A program made the position numbers and the translations under genes. From Paenibacillus aquistagni (GTDB lineage Bacteria; Bacillota; Bacilli; Paenibacillales; Paenibacillaceae): a stretch of 64,000 nt of DNA. The notes below the pieces were generated by a model that worked only from the letters and a program-made list of their open reading frames with translations, did no database searches and was not told the origin of the DNA. The stretch spans positions 543,809-607,808 of the forward strand of contig NZ_FXAZ01000003.1 of the NCBI RefSeq assembly GCF_900177815.1, written 5' to 3'. How positions within the stretch are numbered: the first letter of the stretch is position 1; the number at the start of each line of letters is the position of its first letter. Positions 55,337-64,000 of the stretch are shown here, one piece after another.

Positions 55337-56743
55337 ATGATTCGCAAGAACCAGAGGTTTCTGTCCAAACTATATATGTTATTTGATATGCTGTGCGTGG
55401 GTATCGCATTTGGAGCTGCTTGGTGGGTAAAATTTGCAAGTGGTTATTTAGACGGAGACTCTGCTTTATCTTTCAGTACGTACGTCATGTGGGGGGGCGT
55501 ATACGGTGCGGTAGTTTTAATTATAGGTACAATATCATCCTTATACTCATTCCACCGGAAAAAACGGTTTGCTGATGAACTAGTGCGAATTCTACAGACC
55601 CATGGTATTGCGTTATTTGTGCTCCTCGGATCGCTTTTCTTTTTTAAGCAAGTTCACATTTCTCGGGAATTCTTGGCGATATTCATTTCAATTGCTGTAA
55701 TGATTACTACGATATATCGCTATGTGGTGAAAAGGGGACTGCGCAAGGCTAGGGAGAAAGGTTATAACAAACAATATGTACTTATATTGGGTGCAGGTAC
55801 ACTTGGGAAAACCTTTTATCGAAACTTGAAATATTATCCAGAAATAGGTTATGAAGTTGTTGGGTTTTTGGATGATCGTGCAACATGGGATTCAGAAGAA
55901 AGTAAACAATATGCACCAATTATGGGTGCATTAAATAATCTCGATAGAATGTTAAATGAAAAATTAATCGACGAAGTCATTATTGCACTACCTCTAGATG
56001 CACATCATAAGTTCCCTGATATCATCAATACCTGTGAAAAAGCAGGCGTACGTACACTGATCATTCCCGATTTCTTTGACTACCTGCCATCGCGACCGTA
56101 CTTTGATAATTTTGCAGGCATGCCGATGATTAACGTGCGGGATATTCCCCTTGATGTCATGCGCAATCGAGTATTCAAACGTGGATTTGATATTATATTT
56201 GCACTTATCGCAATCATAATTACATCACCTGTGTTGTTGCTTGTTGCAATTGGAATCAAACTCACCTCTCCAGGTCCAATCTTATTCAAACAAGAGCGCG
56301 TTGGATTAAATCGCAGAAACTTTTATATGTACAAATTCCGTTCCATGAAGGTCAGTTCTGATCAGGTGGCAGATACCCAGTGGACAACAGCGAATGATCC
56401 GCGCAAAACGAGGTTCGGCAGCTTTCTACGCAAAACGAGTCTAGACGAATTACCTCAGTTCTTCAACGTTCTGTTCGGTCATATGAGCGTTGTAGGTCCT
56501 CGTCCAGAACGCCCGTATTTCGTTGAACAATTTAAAGAAGAGATTCCAAAGTACATGGTGAAGCATCATGTACGCCCTGGAATCACTGGTTGGGCCCAGA
56601 GCAACGGTTTAAGAGGAGATACTTCAATAGAAGAGCGAATTCGTCATGATATCTTCTACATCGAGAACTGGTCCTTATTATTTGATATCAAAATCATTTG
56701 GAAGACGATCTGGAACGGTTTCGTGAATAAAAACGCATATTAG
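55337..56743 (+). CDS. Undecaprenyl-phosphate hexose-1-phosphate transferase (WsfP/WsaP-like)
   Basis: 468-residue initiating enzyme that loads the first sugar phosphate on undecaprenyl phosphate. Four N-terminal helices (~10-120) precede a Rossmann-like CoA-binding domain (VLILGAGTLGKTFYRNL) and the catalytic bac_transf domain after a helix at ~285-305. That domain has LFKQERVGLNRRNFYMYKFRSM, TSLDELPQFFNVLFG and VGPRPERPYFVEQF. Length and order match WsaP/WsfP, which use galactose or glucose, and WcaJ. An earlier in-frame ATG exists at 55253, but ATG 55337 has GAGGT at proper spacing. It is the last gene of the glycan locus. Confidence 0.88.
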   Translation: MIRKNQRFLSKLYMLFDMLCVGIAFGAAWWVKFASGYLDGDSALSFSTYVMWGGVYGAVVLIIGTISSLYSFHRKKRFADELVRILQTHGIALFVLLGSLFFFKQVHISREFLAIFISIAVMITTIYRYVVKRGLRKAREKGYNKQYVLILGAGTLGKTFYRNLKYYPEIGYEVVGFLDDRATWDSEESKQYAPIMGALNNLDRMLNEKLIDEVIIALPLDAHHKFPDIINTCEKAGVRTLIIPDFFDYLPSRPYFDNFAGMPMINVRDIPLDVMRNRVFKRGFDIIFALIAIIITSPVLLLVAIGIKLTSPGPILFKQERVGLNRRNFYMYKFRSMKVSSDQVADTQWTTANDPRKTRFGSFLRKTSLDELPQFFNVLFGHMSVVGPRPERPYFVEQFKEEIPKYMVKHHVRPGITGWAQSNGLRGDTSIEERIRHDIFYIENWSLLFDIKIIWKTIWNGFVNKNAY

Positions 56744-56852
56744 GAATTAATTTACACTCCGAATTATGCGTACTTGGATCATGTGCTCGCAATCATTGCA
56801 ATCATTCACTTCTAACTTTTTAACAATAACATCATGTATAAAAAGGTGCACA

Positions 56853-56897
56853 AGCTCCCCACACTGAGAATATAATCTCTAATGGGGAGCTGATTTT
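56853..56897 (+). promoter_or_regulatory. Hairpin overlapping the ribosome binding site of a small ORF
   Basis: AGCTCCCCA at 56853-56861 pairs perfectly with TGGGGAGCT at 56883-56891; an inner GAGA/TCTC step shortens the 21-nt loop. The 3' arm contains the GGGGAG ribosome binding site of the ORF starting at 56898. It could end wsfP transcription (tail GATTTTA is weak) or gate translation of the small ORF. Confidence 0.6.
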
Positions 56898-57023
56898 ATG
56901 CAGAAGTCTCGCGATGAAATGGATGATGATGCGGTTGCTACTGGCCGAGGATGGCTCAATGGAATCCTGCTAGGGGCCACTCTCTGGTTGGTTATCATCT
57001 TGATCGTGAACTGGATCATGTAG
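56898..57023 (+). CDS. 41-residue single-TM small protein
   Basis: ATG at 56898, 7 bp after GGGGAG, opens a 41-codon frame ending TAG at 57021. The product has an acidic N-terminus (MQKSRDEMDDDAV), a GRGW turn and one strong hydrophobic helix (~20-40, ILLGATLWLVIILIVNWI). That composition is typical of a true small membrane protein. A good terminator at 57169 follows. No family is recognised. Its place behind the glycan locus may be chance. Confidence 0.65.
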   Translation: MQKSRDEMDDDAVATGRGWLNGILLGATLWLVIILIVNWIM

Positions 57024-57168
57024 GGATATTATCGTCAGCGTTAGCTGCAAATATGCCAGATTGCTTGTATCGGTGATTCTATGAATGGAATCGTGTAGAG
57101 AGCAATTGTCGTCTTTTCATCCTTGCATCTGAATCATTCATTAGCTTACAGAAACCACTAAAACACAC

Positions 57169-57200
57169 AGCTTCTTCGTGACAAGAGGAAGCTCTTTTTG
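57169..57200 (+). terminator. Terminator after the small membrane ORF
   Basis: AGCTTCTTC at 57169-57177 pairs with GAGGAAGCT at 57185-57193 (one wobble), then CTTTTTG. Confidence 0.78.
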
Positions 57201-57483
57201 TACAATAAAATCAGAACATATATTCTCTTTTGTGAGTAGCATGAAGTGGAGTTGTTTCAACAAGATACACTAATTCATTAAACCAGCTCAGTAACCTGTT
57301 CACATCAGAACAAAGGTTCCATCAAAAATCAGAAGTAGCATTTAGAAGAAGGGTAACAGATATGACGTCATAGCTAGTTCGCAACCAATTTCATTGAGGT
57401 AGTATTTAATTATACGTTCTCCTTAGCATAATCTTATTCACCGTTACCATGTGCTTCGCTAACCGTATACCAGCAACCCTTCA

Positions 57484-57512
57484 TTGACACCCTATACTCC
57501 CTGTCTTAGACT
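57484..57512 (+). promoter_or_regulatory. Candidate SigA promoter of pcrB
   Basis: Perfect -35 TTGACA at 57484-57489, 17-bp spacer, -10 TAGACT at 57507-57512 (4 of 6). It lies about 150 bp before pcrB. Confidence 0.55.
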
Positions 57513-57662
57513 TATCTTGTTATGCTTCTTTAGCAAGCAAGAAGTTCGGTTCAATTAGCCTGATTTGCCTGTATGGAATGTTGTTTCATAAACAATGAAC
57601 AATGAACCACAGACACCAAACACTAACACAAGAAGACAGCCATAGAGTGGAGGAACGAACAA

Positions 57663-58394
57663 GTGAAAGCTTCCGCAAAAGGAATGAACGCGATAGATAT
57701 CATACATTTACATGAGTGGCGCCACGTGTTTAAGCTCGATCCGGATAAAGACATCGGCGACAGCGCACTAGAGCAGATCTGCATGTCAGGAACAGATGCG
57801 ATTATGGTTGGAGGGTCCAGTGGGATCACCTTCGAGAACACCGTGGATCTCATGTCCCGAATTCGCAGATTTGAACTGCCCGTGGTTCAGGAAGTCTCTG
57901 ACTTGGACGCGGTTGTGCCGGGATTTGATGCGTACTTTATCCCGATGGTTTTGAATACGACAAGCACCGAATGGCTGGTAGGCCAGCACAAGCGTGCCAT
58001 TGAACAGTACGGCTACATGATGCCTTGGGAATTGATTGTCCCTGAGGGCTACATTATATTGAATCCAGAAGCGACAGCAGCGAAGGTGAGCGAAGCCAAT
58101 GCTCAGTTGACTGCCAAAGAAGCAGCGGCCTATGCGCATATTGCGGACAAGCTGATGCGGCTTCCGATTATATATGCCGAATACAGCGGAACCTTTGGAG
58201 ATATGGAGACGGTGAAGCAGATCAAGGCGGCAGCAAGCGATGCCCATGTCCTGTATGGCGGCGGCATTGCAACCATTGAGCAAGCTCAAGCTGCGGCTGC
58301 GGTGGCAGACACGATTGTGGTCGGCAATATTGTGTATGATAATCTGCAAGCAGGGTTAGATACAGTTGCTGCTGTAAAGGGTAGTTCCACCTAG
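57663..58394 (+). CDS. pcrB: Heptaprenylglyceryl phosphate synthase
   Basis: 243-residue TIM-barrel prenyltransferase that joins heptaprenyl diphosphate to glycerol-1-phosphate, making an archaeal-type ether lipid found in Bacillales. It has HLDP-like start KLDPDKDIGDSAL, GTDAIMVGGSSGIT, PGFDAYFIPMVLNT, YAEYSGTFGD and the phosphate loop YGGGIATIEQAQ...GNIVYDN. The start is GTG 57663, 9 bp after GGAGG; a later ATG (57684) has no spaced site. It precedes pcrA by 213 bp, the order seen in Bacillus. Confidence 0.93.
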   Translation: MKASAKGMNAIDIIHLHEWRHVFKLDPDKDIGDSALEQICMSGTDAIMVGGSSGITFENTVDLMSRIRRFELPVVQEVSDLDAVVPGFDAYFIPMVLNTTSTEWLVGQHKRAIEQYGYMMPWELIVPEGYIILNPEATAAKVSEANAQLTAKEAAAYAHIADKLMRLPIIYAEYSGTFGDMETVKQIKAAASDAHVLYGGGIATIEQAQAAAAVADTIVVGNIVYDNLQAGLDTVAAVKGSST

Positions 58395-58607
58395 ATTAAT
58401 TAACAAGACACTTTTATATCCTGCTTCATTAACACAACCAATGAAACGCCGACTCATTCCATTAAACATTGAGAAACCATCACATAGAAACTATTTTCTT
58501 TAACTTATACGACAGCTTAATCTATCGATTATCGTTAGCCACTACCATCCAACATCACCAAGCTGATATAGATTGATAACCATGCTTCTGAAAGGGGAGA
58601 AGGACTT

Positions 58608-61052
58608 ATGTTTGAATTTCTGGAAAATATCGAGGATCCTAGGAAGTCGATGAAGCTTGCCGAGGACATCGAAAAAGCGATTCAACGGCTGAATCCAGAG
58701 CAGCGCCGAGCGGTTGAGAAGACAGATGGCCCTCTGCTCATCATGGCTGGTGCGGGTTCGGGTAAGACACGCGTGCTTACGCACCGGATTGCGAATCTGA
58801 TTGCAACGAGAAAAGCAGCCCCATGGAGCATTCTAGCGATCACCTTTACAAACAAAGCGGCTCGTGAGATGCAGGAGCGGGTGTCCCACCTTGTAGGCAA
58901 GGAAGGGCACGACATCTGGGTATCCACCTTTCACTCGATGTGCGTACGCATTCTGCGCAAAGATATTGAACGTCTCGGCTTTTCCTCCAACTTCACGATT
59001 CTAGACTCTGCGGATCAGCTGTCCGTTGTGCGCGGATGCATGAAGGATCTGAATATCGATACGAAAAAGTTCGATCCGAAGTCTGTTCAAGCTGCAATCA
59101 GCACGGCGAAAAATGAACTGATTACACCTAAGCGCTTTGAAGAACGCGTCGGCGATTATTTTGATGATATCGTTGCAAAGGTATATAAAAGCTACCAGAA
59201 GCGTCTGAAGTCCAACAACTCGCTCGATTTTGACGATTTGATCATGACGACGATCCAGCTGTTTAAGGATGAGCAGGATGTACTTGAACACTACCAGCGC
59301 AAATTCAAATACATTCACGTGGACGAGTATCAGGATACGAACCGTGCGCAGTACATGCTCTGCCGCATGCTCGCGGATCAGCATCAGAATATTTGCGTGG
59401 TCGGAGATAGCGACCAGTCGATCTATCGTTGGCGTGGTGCGGATATCACGAACATCCTGAACTTTGAAGAGGATTATCCGAATGCGACGACGATTCTGTT
59501 GGAGCAGAATTATCGTTCGACAGCGAATATCCTGAACGCAGCTAATGGAGTGATTAATAATAATACGGGACGCAAGCCGAAGAAGCTGTGGACGGACAGC
59601 GACGAGGGTGACCTCATTAAGCTGTACCAAGCGGACACCGAGCATGACGAAGGTTATTTTGTAACCGGCGAAATTAAGAAAAATCAAATGAGCGGCATGC
59701 ACTATAGCGACCATGCGATTCTTTACCGTACGAATGCCCAGTCGCGTGTCATCGAGGAAATTCTCATCAAGTCGGAGATTCCTTATCAGATTGTAGGCGG
59801 GATCAAGTTCTATGATCGCAAAGAGATCAAGGATATCTTGGGTTATTTGAGACTGATTTCGAACCCGGATGATGATATCAGCTTGGAGCGCATTGTGAAC
59901 GTGCCGAAGCGGGGCATCGGAGCAACGACGATTGCGAAGCTCTCTGAGGCGGCCACGGAACGCGGTGTATCCATAATGAAGGTTATTGATGATATGGACC
60001 TATTGGATATCGCGCCTCGTACGAAAAATACGCTTCGTGACTTTCACGAGATGATGCTTAATCTTACGCGGATGCAGGAGTACTTATCGGTTACGGATCT
60101 AACACAGAAGATGCTAGAGCTGACCGAATATAAGTTAGAGCTTCAGCGTGAGAATACACTTGAATCCAAAGCACGCGTAGAGAACATCGAGGAGTTTCTG
60201 TCTGTAACACAGGAGTTTGAGAAGCGCAATGACGACAAGACGCTTGTCTCGTTCCTAACGGATCTCGCGTTGATTGCAGACATAGACTCTTTGGGAGACG
60301 ATCCGGATGAAGCGCCTGAGGATGCGGTTATTTTGATGACGATGCACAGTGCTAAGGGTTTGGAGTTCCCTGTTGTATACATCATCGGAATGGAGGAGGG
60401 CGTATTCCCGCATAGCCGCGCCTTTACCGACAATGAGGAGCTGGAAGAGGAACGCCGACTCGCCTATGTAGGGATAACACGTGCAGAGAAGAAGCTGTTC
60501 CTCACCTGTGCAAGAACAAGGACTCTATTTGGACGCACCAATGCGAATCAGCCTTCACGCTTCCTAAGAGAAATACCGGAGGAATTGCTCGAAAATGCTT
60601 CGCCTACTGGCGGCGCACGTTATGAGCGTTTTGACCGATTTGGCCGTCAGGCAGCTTCTTCAGCTTATGGCGGCAGAGGGTTGGGGTATAGTGGCGACAG
60701 CACGCCGGCAACAGGTGCGCAAGGAGCGGGTTCAAATTCATTTGGAGCACGGCAGTCCTTCGGTGCGCAAGGCGGTATGGCTAAAGGCAGTGCGGTGCCT
60801 GGCCTTGGCCCGTCATCTAAGCCAGCAGCCAATCGTGTCACGGTTACATCGCCGCAAGATAAAGCGAAGCAGGCTGGTGCCGGTGATCAGAGCTTCAAAG
60901 CGGGAGACAAAGTCGCTCATGGGAAATGGGGAACTGGGGTTATCGTATCTGTTAAAGGGACAGGCACGGACATCGAGCTTCAGATTGCCTTTTCTGCTCC
61001 TGTCGGCCTGAAGCGCTTGCTGGCGGCTTTTGCGCCGATTACCAAGGTGTAG
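58608..61052 (+). CDS. pcrA: ATP-dependent DNA helicase PcrA
   Basis: 814-residue superfamily 1A 3'-5' helicase for repair and replication, counterpart of UvrD. Motif I is GAGSGKTRVLTHR, Ia ITFTNKAAREM, II VDEYQDTN, III GDSDQSIYRWRGAD, IV LEQNYRST, V MTMHSAKGLEFPVV and VI YVGITRAEKKL. After ~660 comes a Gly/Ser/Ala-rich linker and a tudor-like C-terminus (~765-814, GDKVAHGKWGTGVIV), which in PcrA binds RNA polymerase. About 25 extra residues precede the usual LNPEQRRAVE start. ATG 58608 lies behind AAGGGGAGAAGG. Confidence 0.97.
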   Translation: MFEFLENIEDPRKSMKLAEDIEKAIQRLNPEQRRAVEKTDGPLLIMAGAGSGKTRVLTHRIANLIATRKAAPWSILAITFTNKAAREMQERVSHLVGKEGHDIWVSTFHSMCVRILRKDIERLGFSSNFTILDSADQLSVVRGCMKDLNIDTKKFDPKSVQAAISTAKNELITPKRFEERVGDYFDDIVAKVYKSYQKRLKSNNSLDFDDLIMTTIQLFKDEQDVLEHYQRKFKYIHVDEYQDTNRAQYMLCRMLADQHQNICVVGDSDQSIYRWRGADITNILNFEEDYPNATTILLEQNYRSTANILNAANGVINNNTGRKPKKLWTDSDEGDLIKLYQADTEHDEGYFVTGEIKKNQMSGMHYSDHAILYRTNAQSRVIEEILIKSEIPYQIVGGIKFYDRKEIKDILGYLRLISNPDDDISLERIVNVPKRGIGATTIAKLSEAATERGVSIMKVIDDMDLLDIAPRTKNTLRDFHEMMLNLTRMQEYLSVTDLTQKMLELTEYKLELQRENTLESKARVENIEEFLSVTQEFEKRNDDKTLVSFLTDLALIADIDSLGDDPDEAPEDAVILMTMHSAKGLEFPVVYIIGMEEGVFPHSRAFTDNEELEEERRLAYVGITRAEKKLFLTCARTRTLFGRTNANQPSRFLREIPEELLENASPTGGARYERFDRFGRQAASSAYGGRGLGYSGDSTPATGAQGAGSNSFGARQSFGAQGGMAKGSAVPGLGPSSKPAANRVTVTSPQDKAKQAGAGDQSFKAGDKVAHGKWGTGVIVSVKGTGTDIELQIAFSAPVGLKRLLAAFAPITKV

Positions 61053-63466
<2,414 letters not shown>

Positions 63467-63493
63467 ACGGTACATTAGAATAGCTTGTAGTTG

Positions 63494-63533
63494 AACCAGG
63501 AGGGGTGTCGAGTCCCTTCCTGGTTTTATTTTT
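63494..63533 (+). terminator. Strong terminator after ligA
   Basis: AACCAGGAGGGG at 63494-63505 pairs with CCCTTCCTGGTT at 63514-63525 (one wobble), then TTATTTTTA. Confidence 0.85.
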
Positions 63534-63660
63534 AGTATTAAAAAAGTGAAATGAACATTGATGTAATATTTTTCATGTTGCATAACTCTTGGAGAATGTG
63601 GTACATTAATTTCTGTTGTTTCGACGATAACTTCTGAAAAACAACAAAAAATAAAAAGTG

Positions 63661-63689
63661 TTGACAACGATGATTCGATAAGATATACT
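63661..63689 (+). promoter_or_regulatory. rRNA operon promoter
   Basis: Perfect -35 TTGACA at 63661-63666, 17 bp, -10 TATACT at 63684-63689. Transcription near 63696 gives a leader of ~110 nt with TTCCTTGAAAACTGAAC (~63730), the boxA-containing leader motif typical of Bacillales rRNA operons. Confidence 0.85.
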
Positions 63690-63806
63690 AATTCAAGTGT
63701 TCACTTCGAACATGGTTGATAACAAAGTTCCTTGAAAACTGAACAAATGATGAAGCGAATTGAGAATTAATTTCTCGTCAGCAATACCAATGAGCAAGTC
63801 AAACAC

Positions 63807-64000
63807 TTTAATGGAGAGTTTGATCCTGGCTCAGGACGAACGCTGGCGGCGTGCCTAATACATGCAAGTCGAGCGGAGTCTTACACTTTCTTCGGAAAGT
63901 GTTTGGCTTAGCGGCGGACGGGTGAGTAACACGTAGGTAACCTGCCCATAAGACTGGGATAACCCACGGAAACGTGAGCTAATACCAGATAGGCATCTTC
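63807..64000 (+). rRNA. 16S ribosomal RNA, first ~194 bases
   Basis: The sequence begins TTTAATGGAGAGTTTGATC, then contains the universal primer site AGAGTTTGATCCTGGCTCAG and GGCGGCGTGCCTAATACATG. The first variable helix is present and GGACGGGTGAGTAACACG follows. The mature 5' end is placed by comparison with Bacillus 16S and may be off by a few bases. The gene runs out of the window. The sequence pattern fits Paenibacillaceae. Confidence 0.97.

Larger units (their letters stand above)
57024..57662. other. Gap before pcrB
   Basis: About 640 bp with the terminator at 57169-57200 and the promoter at 57484-57512. The stretch between is AT-rich and shows no gene. Confidence 0.4.

Overview
The window reads as chromosomal DNA of a low-to-mid GC Gram-positive of the Paenibacillaceae, most likely Paenibacillus or a close relative. 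The evidence is the gene content and order (ftsEX, a murein hydrolase, ctp and minJ in a row; pcrB-pcrA-ligA), AGGAGG-type ribosome binding sites with many TTG and GTG starts, a Bacillota-type rRNA promoter and leader, and the first ~194 bases of a 16S rRNA of Bacillales type at the right edge.

Layout: (1) 1-4672, end of an arginine operon: argD (5' end outside the window), argF, argG, argH. (2) 5222-6649, a VanW/G5 cell-wall protein on the minus strand. (3) 7210-13511, a division and cell-wall block: ftsE, ftsX, a secreted coiled-coil M23 peptidase, a Ctp-type S41 protease and a MinJ-like PDZ membrane protein, preceded by a SigH-like promoter. (4) 13512-14196, a gap with three exact TTATNCACA DnaA boxes within 113 bp. 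(5) 14197-15919, motA-motB on the minus strand. (6) 16296-21224, uvrB-uvrA. (7) 21816-31380, assorted housekeeping: a HAD phosphatase, a ferredoxin-type sulfite/nitrite reductase with a palindrome in its leader, a small membrane protein, an HtrA-like protease, a U32 family protein with a long low-complexity insert, and galU. (8) 31456-56743, a large AT-rich surface-glycan locus. (9) 57663-63466, pcrB, pcrA and ligA. (10) 63661-64000, rRNA promoter, leader and the start of a 16S gene.

The glycan locus is the most distinctive part. It looks like an S-layer-glycan type cluster as known from Geobacillus stearothermophilus and Paenibacillus alvei. It has an initiating polyprenyl-phosphate sugar-1-phosphate transferase, a ~1100-residue methyltransferase/coiled-coil/GT2/GT4 fusion of WsaE type, an ABC exporter whose ATPase carries a Wzt-like C-terminal domain, dTDP-rhamnose genes, manC, and an O-antigen-ligase family protein fit to move the glycan to protein. 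Into this is set a second, ArnC/ArnEF/ArnT-like module: a GtrB-type glycosyltransferase, two 4-TM flippase halves, a GT-C-like membrane protein, an RffA aminotransferase, acyltransferases, a shortened DegT-like protein and a WbqC protein. I infer that this module makes and attaches a lipid-carried amino sugar, probably Fuc4N-derived, as a side decoration outside the membrane. Two neighbouring membrane proteins of different families in it share a similar C-terminal domain. Eighteen genes run in one direction from 34381 to a strong terminator at 54269, mostly with overlaps or very short gaps.

No tRNA, CRISPR array, insertion sequence or prophage was seen. Identifications rest on reading motifs by eye; no database search was run.
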